DNA of 64,000 bases from Cheiracanthium punctorium (taxonomy: Eukaryota > Arthropoda > Arachnida > Araneae > Cheiracanthiidae), in contig JAWZYV010002471.1 in NCBI GenBank assembly GCA_038373885.1, positions 1 through 64,000 on the forward strand, given 5' to 3'. Of the stretch, positions 56,087 to 63,060 are shown piece after piece. The notes beneath the pieces are model-generated. The model saw nothing but the letters and a program-made list of their open reading frames with translations, was not told the origin of the DNA and did no database searches. Every line of letters begins with the position of its first letter. Within the stretch, counting starts at the first letter, position 1. The position numbers were made by a program, and so were the translations under genes.

Positions 56087-58872
56087 AATGAAACTAGTTT
56101 TTGGCAAAGTTCAGGGTCTGCTTTATACCATCCATCTTTGATGGTAGATTTCAGCTCTTCTGATGATGTAAAATGTCTCCCATTTGCATAAACTCTTCTT
56201 GCTAAGTCACCCCATAAGTTCTCTATTGGGTTGAGATCTGGAGACCTAACTAGCATTTCAAAGTTTCAACTTTGTTGACTTCAAACCCATTTTTTGTACT
56301 GTTACTCGAATGGATAGGTGCATTATATTGCTGATATTTTCAATTTTCTCAAGCAAGAGATTCAGAATTTTGTAAAAGATGACTTATTAGGACACTTTGA
56401 AATGCTTGTGAATTCATTTTACCAGAAACGAATACAATTGAACCCACACCATTGTAAGCAAAGCACCCCTGGTCATCACAGTCTCCACCTAATTGTTACT
56501 TGGAGAATATTTCTTTTTCTTTCCTTAAATCATGCCAATAGTACTTGCATTCATCTGGTCCATCCAAATTTCATTCTTGTGTTTTCATCAGAAAAAATTA
56601 TTTCTATCCATTGGTTATCCCAGGTCATTAATTGCTGGCTGAAGTTCAAACGATTTATTTTGTGCTTCTGCAGCAACTGAGGCTTAGCCAATTTTGCTGT
56701 ATAAATGTAACTTCCAGGCCTTCTAATTGTGTTATACATCATTTTTTGGCAAACATTAAAACTTGTTGCCAAAATAAGTTTCTGGATTGAGTACTTTCCA
56801 GTAAAAGCAAGCCCGCAAACTCTTCTTTCATCACGCGAGGACAAAGCTTTAGGTCTTCCCCCGATATATATATATTTTTTTGCTCTAATTGTCTTTCAAA
56901 TTAAAAAATTTGATGACTACAGTCTTTGATCTTCCTGCCTTTATTGCAATAGTATGGCTACTCAGTCCTGTTGAAGAAGGATTTTCAATCTGCCCTCTTT
57001 CATGGTCAGTTAACTTCTCACCTTTCGCCATCTTCACAACCAAAACTTCAATGATATCTATAATAAACTAGCAAATTTAAGAATTGTCGCAATCTTAGTA
57101 ATTTCAGTAATATTTAAGTCAGTATGTGTATATTTATTTTTTTGTTTAAATTACTGGTGGCCTTAAAGTTTTTACTCAAGCTGAATATACCAGTTTTGTA
57201 CGTATGATTTTTTTCTGATAATTATATAATTTACAAACTCTGTTTGTTGTGTTATTTCTTGCTGATGAACTTTGATAATTAATAATACAATAATATCGAG
57301 CCCCTTTTTTTACATTTTTCAATTTTCTCGAAATTTTTTACTGGCCTTAAAGTTTTTACTCAGACTGTACATTGCTTTTACATTGAATATCAAATAGAGG
57401 TCTAACTGTTACAGTTGTTATGTTTTTAGTCAAAATGCTCACCCTATGTGTGTAAATTAATCTTTCGTAAATTGCTTTGAAAAGAAAAAAAGATTCACAG
57501 CCATTTGGCGTGATAGAACTGCATTGTTCATCACTAGATTTAAGTAGTGTCTTCCACATGCTATGTAAAATGCTTGTGGATTGAGATCAATGATCCTGAT
57601 TCCTGTTAACGAAGTTATGCAGTCACATTAATACTATATTAGTAATAAATTAAGTGTACTACTTATGGATTTAAGATACTGTTATCATTTATATTTATTT
57701 ATTTGAAATTAAAAAAAATGCATTTGCAATTAATATATGATGAATTATTTTTTCTCTCATTTTAATAAAAATAAATTAAGAATATAATATTTATTCTTCT
57801 TTAAAAAATTATAAGTGGTTGTAAGACGGCGGTTGAAGCTTAATGACTTCAGATTTCAGTATTTTACATTTGAATCCGTTTGAGTACTAGTTACTACTCC
57901 TTTAGATTTGGCAAAAAGATATTTACAAAGTAGTGGTGCCATCTGTATTTGCTCTTTCTAACTAATTTGTATTAATCCTCCTTTGTATAAATATTCATGT
58001 ATTATACTGCATTATTAATTCTTATTTAGAATACAGTATCCACTTGTAATTAAATAGTTATAACTATATTCATTTTTTCAAAGGATAATTCACATTTATC
58101 TTGTTTTCTTTTAAACAAACATACTAATACCATTTATTTTAAAATACATTTTCTTTTCTACACTTATGACTTCACATCTTTTCTAATTTAGTATATTTAT
58201 TAGTAAATTTAAATAATATTACTACTATTATAGCATTTATGTAATTTTATGCTCACCTACAAATTTGAGTTTTTTAAAAATTTAAATTTAGTCATAATGT
58301 TTGTACAGATCGAATATATATCTCTTCCCCCCCCCCCCTCCCCCTTTTTTTAAACAATGATAATGCCTTTTTCAAGTTTCTAGTAGTGATGAAAGTTCCT
58401 AATTTTAATAAATATTATAATTTTACTGCTTTTGCTGTATTTTGCCAGTGTATGTGTGTGTGTGAGGGGAGGGGGGGGGGGAGCACTGAAATCAATACAT
58501 TTTCCAACTGATGTTTTCTTCTTTTCAAGTTGGTAGTGCCATCTCCATTCGTACTTTCAAAATAATTACAAATAACATTCTAATGTAGAAATATTCATAT
58601 ATTTGTATTCGGTTTTTAATTCGCATTTAAATACAATGTCGACTTGTAATAAAATGGTTGTAATATATCCATTGTTCAAAAGAATAATTCACGTTTCTTC
58701 TGTACTTTTTTGTCTTACAGAATCAAAGGAAGTTTCATTTAAGCAGGAGGAAGTTAAAGGTATCAAAGTGGCTGTTGTGAAATCAAATGAAATTATCAAA
58801 TTGGAACTTGTAGAAAATAATGACGCTGGAAGTTCCTTTACCTTCAATTTTCCACCACCAGAACAAGATTAA
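37361..58872 (+). CDS. UPF0488 family protein (C8orf33 / CG14286-like)
   Basis: Four exons, 37361-37432, 41294-41390, 42443-42577 and 58721-58872, with donors GTGAGA, GTATCA, GTATCA and pyrimidine-rich AG acceptors, join in frame to 151 residues. The protein starts MPRKKTSK, a short basic N-terminus. Residues 25-56 hold an acidic/aromatic helix with EEEIAWC (30-36). Residues 57-102 hold ALKTLENK, PLPKMRKMMR (73-82) and GDYRKEM (86-92), which recall the family's LRS..APL.KKRQ.MR..FGDYR core. It ends with FTFNF (141-145), matching the conserved F.FNF terminus. Length is at the short end for the family, whose vertebrate members have longer N-termini. The biochemical role of UPF0488 proteins is not settled, so none is assigned. 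Introns are 3.9, 1.05 and 16.1 kb and packed with transposons. Identification is from memory of the family, without alignment. Confidence 0.75.
39100..40134. mobile_element. hAT-type non-autonomous element (CAGTGGC ends)
   Basis: A 1035-bp element beginning CAGTGGCAGCTCCTGGG and ending CCATGGGCCGCCACTG, so terminal inverted repeats with mismatches. Flanks ATAAGATG (39092-39099) and AGAAGATG (40135-40142) match at 7 of 8, an hAT-type duplication. No transposase frame inside. Confidence 0.7.
40290..40610 (-). pseudogene. hAT transposase C-terminal (dimerisation) relic
   Basis: The minus-strand frame at 40415-40603 reads ...LSTAECERGFSHLNLFIK, KKTRLRFLPIVDDLLFFH. This matches the hATC dimerisation region of ZBED/KIAA1586-type proteins (S..AECERGFS.(M/L)N.IKT(K)LR.RL...VDDLL). 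After one stop the frame continues GPSLMDFKTTF, compatible with the usual following residues. Nothing upstream of it is recognisable, so only a fragment survives. Confidence 0.65.
41625..41900 (+). mobile_element. tRNA-derived SINE, copy 2
   Basis: ACCATGGCACAGTGGTTATG (A-box-like) and GAAGGTCTCAGGTTTGGGTC (B-box-like) are followed by TTTTCTCCAGATGTAACCTG and ACCCCTTAAAAAGTC, the last two shared with 50285-50335. It lies in intron 2 of the UPF0488-like gene. Confidence 0.65.
44880..45018. mobile_element. Palindrome-ended MITE (CATGGGCGCCGGCAG ends)
   Basis: CATGGGCGCCGGCAG at 44880 and CTGCCGGCGCCCATG ending at 45018 are perfect inverted repeats of 15 bp. Each is next to a G tract, outside and inside, so a target duplication within poly-G cannot be read. 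Element length 139 bp. Confidence 0.7.
46637..46792 (+). repeat. Two ~77-bp tandem repeats inside the hAT element
   Basis: CGAATCTTCTATCGACTCAG then AGTCGAAAGGAG(C/T)CGAAAA, AGTTGAAAGGATGTTTCATT, TAATTG occurs at about 46640 and again at about 46718, separated by a TTTTTT run. Overlapping short frames here are by-products. Confidence 0.75.
47610..47780. mobile_element. hAT-type MITE (CAGTGGCGTAGCCA family), copy 2
   Basis: A 171-bp element, CAGGGGCGTAGCCAGAATTT to CTTGGCTACGCCTCTG, with an exact 8-bp duplication AGGCCGGC (47602-47609 and 47781-47788). It is the inverted counterpart of 7426-7591 (shared GTGAAGAATATACATTTTGT and ACTACTGCA). It sits inside the hAT element at 46257-48633, so it arrived later. 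Confidence 0.85.
47890..48410 (+). repeat. Direct duplication, two ~215-bp units 302 bp apart
   Basis: ATTAGTCTAATTACCATAAT, CGGAGCGCGTTTTTATTGAT, TTTGACACCAAACTTAACCT and AGGCCCAGGGGGTCATACGA occur in the same order from 47894 and from 48196. Differences are scattered single bases plus a small change in the C-rich tract after GATTCTCGACC. Confidence 0.85.
48660..49866. other. Intronic stretch between two hAT elements
   Basis: Contains repeated GTCGCCA/TGGCGAC motifs at 48805-48885 that form local inverted repeats, probably part of another worn repeat, then AT-rich sequence with no recognised feature. Confidence 0.45.
50190..50420 (+). mobile_element. tRNA-derived SINE, copy 3
   Basis: AGTGTGCAGGTTCGGAATTC is B-box-like, followed by GCGTGGCTGTCAGTCTAG, TTTTCTCCAGATGTTACGTG and GCCCTTAAAAAGTCC, which align with copy 2 at 41690-41800. 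The A-box end is worn. It ends near the poly-G run at 50399-50408. Confidence 0.55.
52019..52959. mobile_element. pogo/Tigger-like non-autonomous element
   Basis: Left end CAGTAGAATCTCCCTATAAC(GAA), right end read inward CAATTGAATCTCCCTATAAC(GAA). Left flank is TA; the right flank reads TG, so the TA duplication may have mutated. Left subterminal sequence repeats CTATAACGAA or CATATAACGAA four times within 130 bp. A hAT MITE is nested inside at 52299-52496. The end sequence resembles those of pogo-type elements. Confidence 0.7.
52299..52496. mobile_element. hAT-type MITE (CAGGGCC family), copy 2
   Basis: Inverted counterpart of 1589-1777: CAAGGGCCCAATTATGACCA at the left, ATTTGCCCATATAATAATAT then GGCCC at the right, with the shared AAATTTGTTATATTTTTCAT middle and AAAATTGGGGGCCC. 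The 134-codon minus-strand frame at 52096-52500 is produced by this repeat. No clear target duplication remains. Confidence 0.7.
53046..53202 (-). pseudogene. BED-finger-like N-terminal exon of hAT transposase
   Basis: From ATG at 53202 the minus strand encodes MDVVSPSVVEIMDEESLDDS.. and then FELVPNTKYAICKDCKKQMS before a possible donor, GAGAG|GTAGGC, at 53046/53045. YAICKDCKK is the first CxxC pair of a BED zinc finger, as in ZBED-type hAT transposases. The second half of the finger (H..H/C) and the catalytic domain were not found, so the gene is either spliced to an unidentified exon or truncated. The exon lies about 300 bp inside the element end, as expected for a transposase start. Confidence 0.55.
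54035..54720 (-). pseudogene. LINE reverse transcriptase relic (Jockey/CR1-like)
   Basis: Read on the minus strand: VIISDFSNIWT then HLYADDLIIQC at about 54628-54639 (the YADD catalytic motif of the RT palm), then KMKYARHFEHIVSRAKKRLL and ILKRWAGVKWGC at about 54320-54420, then LLDTFQSQILRYITG and YSAKNKPVTNLIQRN, NATILYNRLTRFP in the open frame 54035-54229. The order and spacing are those of the RT palm, thumb and C-terminal part of arthropod non-LTR retrotransposons. Several stops and at least one frame change break it. The endonuclease and 3' tail were not seen. Confidence 0.75.
55060..55205 (+). repeat. Duplicate of the UPF0488 gene's last-exon end and 3' UTR
   Basis: AAGTCATAATAAACTTTTAT, TTTATTGTTTTATTATTTTT and CCAACCATATAACGT parallel AAGTGTTAATAAACTTTTAC, TTTATTGATTTACTGTTTTT and CCACCCATATAATGT at 58888-58950. 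The preceding CCTTCCAGGACCACCCC may correspond to the last codons (CTTCAATTTTCCACCACC). It sits 3.8 kb upstream of the true last exon. It has its own AATAAA at about 55113. Confidence 0.6.
55455..55570 (+). repeat. Short GAGACAA-rich tandem repeat
   Basis: AGAGACAAGAAGGAAATTTA, ATTGAGACAACAAAGAAATT and TTGAGACAAAAAGGAAATTT are imperfect copies of a ~20-30 bp unit. The open frame 55272-55613 across it has no recognisable domain. Confidence 0.6.
55737..57367 (-). mobile_element. Tc1-family transposon with doubled (IR/DR) ends
   Basis: A 1631-bp element flanked by TA (55735-55736 and 57368-57369). Outer ends: CAGCCTGAGTAAAGGCTTTA and, read from the right, CAGTCTGAGTAAAAACTTTA, with similarity over about 45 bp. 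Inner copies of the same repeat lie at 55924-55952 (AAGCCTGAGTAAAAAATTTA) and 57155-57183 (AGCTTGAGTAAAAACTTTAA read from the right), giving the IR/DR architecture known from Sleeping Beauty-like Tc1 elements. It contains a broken transposase (separate entry) and two long A/T runs at 55975-56002 and 56053-56083. Confidence 0.9.
56038..57031 (-). pseudogene. Broken Tc1 (DDE) transposase
   Basis: Starts at 57031 with MAKGEKLTDHERGQIEN, a paired-type helix-turn-helix N-terminus. An in-frame TAG stands at 56885-56887, just before the GRPKALSSRDERR motif that normally links the two DNA-binding halves. The catalytic domain is recognisable: IIFSDE (first Asp), DGPDECKYYWHD after a frame change near 56565, FVSGKMNS, QQ.NAPIHSSNSTKNG, and DLNPIENLWGDLA (catalytic Glu). 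At the second catalytic site the usual QQDNA reads QQYNA, Asp to Tyr. With a stop, at least two frame changes and this substitution, it cannot encode an active enzyme. The C-terminus runs into a poly-T (on plus) tract. Confidence 0.88.
57930..58720 (+). repeat. Local duplication of the 3' end of intron 3
   Basis: 57930-58105 and 58530-58700 match in order: AGTGGTGCCATCTGTATTTG / AGTAGTGCCATCTCCATTCG with ATATTCATGTATT, ATTCTTATTTAGAATACAGT / ATTCGCATTTAAATACAATG, CCACTTGTAATTAAATAGTT / CGACTTGTAATAAAATGGTT and GGATAATTCACATTT / GAATAATTCACGTTT. The right copy leads into the acceptor of exon 4 at 58720; the left copy has no exon after it. The unit spacing is about 595 bp. Confidence 0.7.
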
Positions 58873-58893
58873 CTGTACTATATTACAAGTGTT

Positions 58894-58899
58894 AATAAA
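58894..58899 (+). terminator. Poly(A) signal of the UPF0488-like gene
   Basis: AATAAA begins 22 bases after the stop codon, so the 3' UTR would be very short. The T-rich TTTTTATTGATTTACTGTTT follows. Confidence 0.6.
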
Positions 58900-59099
58900 C
58901 TTTTACATTTGCCTTTTTATTGATTTACTGTTTTTCCACCCATATAATGTAAGATGTTCCTTGTTTTATTCTTTCATTTCAATTGTAATGATATACGCAG
59001 TCTCAGAACACATGATAATAATCATCTATAATAATAAAAATGAATGTCTGTAAATCTGTATGTGTGCGATCTCCAGACAAACCTACAGCATGCAGAGAG

Positions 59100-60240
59100 C
59101 AACAGCAATTTTTCACAAGTAAGCAGAGGTGGATCAAGCCTATTAGAGGCCCCTGGCGGTAAAATTTTCTAGGCCCCCCTGTTCTAAGGGCACTAGTAGT
59201 AGTTTTTTTCCTGAGGGGGTGAACTCAACGATTTCACTCAATTATTTTGACAATAAAATTAAACTCAACAAAACTTTGATAAAAGACTTTATAAAACTTT
59301 ATCAAAAAAAAAAAAAAAAAAAAAACTTTACACACTGCTTAAGAAAGTATTTTATATGAACTTTTAATTAGTCTTGATTTATATCTTTTGCAAATTCATC
59401 AATGATTTTTGGTGAAATCAATAATTTTGTGTCCGCCAAACTTTCCTATTCTATATATAATATAGTAGAGTTGTTTTATTGTTCTTTCCTACTGTAGTTC
59501 TTAAATAGTTCTTCACGTGTTTCAAAACCGAAAAAGACCTTTCACTCACACAAAGCATTTGAAATGGATAGAGTTAAAAATATTTTTGAAGTTATTTCTA
59601 TGTTAGGAAAAGTTGATGACATTTCTTGTGCAGCCATGTAAATTTCATATGCATTTTAGCCAAATTTATTGTTTTCTTCAATAGCAAAAAAATGATTTAA
59701 TTAATTCACAAAATTTTAAATGCTTATGTCATTTTTGTAAATATTTTCGAGATTTTTTTTTTTCGATTTTTTCTTTTCCTCTTTTGATAATTTCTCACCC
59801 CCCCTAAAAAAAAAAACCATCAAAATGATCTAAACTATTTTCACATTTTTCCATTCTTCTGAATTATTTAAATTTGGTATGCTATCAAATATTAAACAAT
59901 GAATTTGCTAAAAAAATTTCTCTTTTTCCAAATTCATAACCTGCATTCTTGCTTCCATTGAAAAACGCATTCCTTTTCTTGGAGTATGGAACCCTGCTCA
60001 CTGTCGTTATCAGATGATAACCTGACATCTCAGATGCTTCTTCTTTGACTTTCTGAAATTCACCTCTACATTTTAAAATAATATTTGCAAGTGATCTTAT
60101 AGATCAGAGCCTTTCAATAATTTGCTTTTCACTGACTGCATAAATGTACTGGTAGAGCTCATTCTTCCCACGAGTTCTGTTCCAAGTAACTACTACTGTT
60201 CCTACTACTTCCACTGCTAACAATAACAATCATTTTTTTA
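59100..60240 (-). pseudogene. hAT transposase relic (ZMYM-like C-terminal region)
   Basis: On the minus strand, about 59575-59470, CERSFSVLKHVKNYLRTTVG can be read across frame changes, followed by SLADTKLLISPKIIDEFAKD at about 59450-59385. These match the hATC dimerisation motif (ERSFS.L...K.YLRSTM..ERL..L) and the usual IIDEFA tail. Upstream on the same strand, 59950-60100, EFQKVKEEASEMSGYHLITT, VPYSKKRNAFF fits the region that precedes it in this family. Stops and frameshifts are frequent. AGAGGTGGATCAAGCC near 59107 may be the element's terminal repeat; no matching right end was found. Confidence 0.6.
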
Positions 60241-60244
60241 AATT

Positions 60245-60895
60245 AAAAAATAAAGGTAATGTTTTATTAATTGATTAAAACTTACCGACGTTCTAGACAT
60301 CATGTTCGTAGATATTGATGATTTTGGGTTTATTTGTGGTACTACCGCGTTAGATGAAAAAAGCAAGTTTCCAGATTTGTAAAGCAATTGATTTCCAAGT
60401 TATAAGTTTGAAATTTTGAAAAAATCAGAAATTTTGTTTGGTTTAAGAGTCTGTAACTCAAGACCTATTTGACCTAGAGAGTTGAGATTTATGTCATTTT
60501 ATTCAGTGTTTTGAGGTCTTTCATAAAGTATATAACATGACTATATCACTTAAAAAACTTTTTTTTTTTGCTAATTAAAAAAATTTAAAATTGAAATTTT
60601 TTGAAAAAAAAATGTCATTAAAATTTTTTATGCAATTTGTATGCCAAATTTGAAAATTGGTGTTTCTATGATATCATGATGAAAGAAAAAATTATCTGTG
60701 TGTGTGTGTGTACATAATTTATTTCAGGAGTGTAATTTTGTTAAGGGTTAAAATAATAGGCTATTACAAGTGTACAATTACATTTAAAATAGTTATATTT
60801 TCTTCCTTCTTGGCAATGAGCCTTCTTGGCAAAGACTGTATTATCAATGACTAACAATATAAATCAGTTACAGAGGTAATCATTTAGATAATACT
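60245..60895. other. AT-rich spacer, nothing recognised
   Basis: Contains TTTTTTTTTG and AAATTTAAAATTGAAATT runs and a (GT)n tract at about 60701-60711. No exon or repeat end was supported. Confidence 0.4.
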
Positions 60896-60899
60896 AGTT

Positions 60900-61900
60900 T
60901 ATGTTCTAGTTTGTCTCCTCCAAAATCTTCAGTACATCAAGATACTCATGATGATGACAACTATGATAAAGCAAATTATTTTGAAACCCTTCCATCTGTT
61001 GACGAGTCATGAAGAAGGTGGTACGAGGCTCATTCTCGGTTGGACGTATTCAGAAGCTTTATGTCCTGGACTCAACTGAGGCCAAATCACTTTCATCCCG
61101 ATTGTGCTGGAGCACACCCTAGGCCAAATATGAGAAGCAGATGTTCCTTCACTTAGATTTTGTGTGCAAAATGGCTCTTAAGATGAAAACTGGAATCATA
61201 CAATGGGACACAATTTTATATCGTCATTTAGAATGCAAGAAAGTTACGACTTTCGCACCAGTTTGTCTTCGGGTTTCATTAGTTCTAGCAGAGCATATCA
61301 CAATTTGTCAGACAGAATTCTGGGTACGAATGAATCCAACATATCTCAGAATACATCAAGTTCCTCCATTAATCAATCTACAGAATGTGGAAAGCATTAT
61401 ATTGCCAAGTTAACTTTTAAAAGGAAATTGAAAAACAAATGTAAAACTTAATCTAGAAGCAGAATTACTTTACATATGAATATTTACTTGAAGATGTCAT
61501 TGCGAAAACTCATTTTGATGACCAAGAAAAGTTATATTCTGAAAACGATGGCACTGAAACAGTATCGCAGAATAATGACAGTAGAAAAGAAGTTGTCACT
61601 TAATTTGAGCTACGAATTAAAAATTCTGAGACCAATTCTTTGAAGATACCAAGCTACCAAGATCTAACTGAAGTAACAGGAAGTGAAGAAGCTATTGCTG
61701 CAGAAAATCGCATTAAAGTGGTGAAAGGAACGCCTAGTGGCGATGAAATTTCTTTACCTACGAAAAAGCATGTTATGGAACGCAACCCAAAGTCCAAAGC
61801 TCTTGAGTCAGGATTGAACTCAGCTTGTGGAGACTTTTCATCTTCAAGCATTGATGAAGCCAGCAGGAGGGACTGCATTGTACCTAGAACGAAATGATGA
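60900..61900 (+). pseudogene. Unrecognised decayed coding-like stretch
   Basis: Codon-like composition shifts between frames along about 1 kb: SLSPPKSSVHQDTHDDDNYD and SRLDVFRSFMSWTQLRPNHF near 60910-61090, a serine-rich 61203-61440 frame (ISSSRAYHNLSDRILGTNES), then about 140 codons with one stop from 61475 to 61897 containing YEYLLEDVIAKTHFDDQEKL, IPSYQDLTEVTGSEEAIAAE and GDFSSSSIDEASRRD. It is GC-richer than its surroundings. The acidic/serine-rich character suggests a disordered region. No family is recognised; a processed or transposon-derived pseudogene is the likeliest reading. Confidence 0.35.
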
Positions 61901-62039
61901 AGAGAATACTGCAACGGAAGCTATTTTCATAGAATATTTTGAAGTAACATTGGACAAGTTATGGATAAGAAAACAGATTATGAAGATGCTTGCGAATGTC
62001 TAAATTTCAGTCATTTCAGATAGTGATTCATCAAACATA

Positions 62040-63050
62040 GTTGAAAGGTAATAAACAACAAAAATCAACACGCAAAAAATATTTATTAAAAAAGTTTATT
62101 TTTTAAAAACATGGACAGATGTAAAGGGAACAATCCCTTACAATCCCCCCCCCCCCCCGGTTGGTGGAATTTGGAGAATGAGTTTTCTATAAAACAGTTA
62201 TTGGATAATGTGAGTTATGCATGAAAAGAAGATTTTCAGAATTTTTTCAGGCTTAATATGCTCATTTGGTAAAAATGACCATTACACTCCGATTTGTCTT
62301 AAAACGAACATAATGATTAATAACTCAACACCTTGAAAAGTGGAAAATGTGTCTTTTGCATCTGCATCCTTCAAATACTAATAACAATAAAAATTTCAAA
62401 TAAACTACCTATTTTACTAATCGATGTAATTCTATAGACAGAGAAAACAAATATTTGAACCCTGAAACGAATTAATAAATTAGATTATCAATAATACTCG
62501 ACAAGAACTTATTCAAAAGTTTTAGAAATTATCTTGCAAGAATGAATGCTTTATCATGCAAGAGGCATTCTGGAACTCTATTTACATGGCTATTCTCTCT
62601 CTCCAGTGTAAGAATTCAAACTTCATTCCTGTAAGATAATGATATGCCATGCATGCCGTTCTTCCAACTCGGGATTGCAAGGTGTCTGTACTGTAAAGAT
62701 ATCCGGTATTATAATGCGTTTTTATAACTTGCGCTAACTGGGTTATGAATAATGCAGCAACAAAAAACTTCTGGAAGTAAAAAAGAAGCTAAATGAATAT
62801 TTTTTTTCAAGAGTTTGTCAGTGACACATGTTTAGTACTTTGCAATATTTTGAAAATTCTCAAAAACTTTTTACAATTGATTACAATTTTTATTCTTAAT
62901 TAAATTTTAAAGTGCTAATTTTGTTTATACTCCGATTGCTATTATGAAGCAGAAATAAAAAATCTCGCGAGTTAAACTAATAATTTGCTACTGAAGTTAA
63001 AATCGGAGTTTTGTATCGATGCAGTAATACAAGAAAGTATTTTATCTCTA
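62040..63050. other. Spacer, nothing recognised
   Basis: A C14 run stands at about 62146-62159. The rest is AT-rich and without supported exon, repeat end or RNA gene. Confidence 0.4.
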
Positions 63051-63060
63051 TTGGAGCAAT

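Larger units (their letters stand above)
42578..58720 (+). other. Intron 3 of the UPF0488-like gene (16.1 kb)
   Basis: Most of this intron is inserted or duplicated DNA: a MITE (44880-45018), two hAT elements (46257-48633, 49875-53498) with further nested insertions, a LINE relic (54035-54720), a Tc1 element (55737-57367), and duplicated pieces of the intron end. 42580-44860 and 45020-46248 show no recognised gene; 42786-43700 contains several GGCCAGTGG/CCACTG motifs that may be worn hAT ends. Confidence 0.75.
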
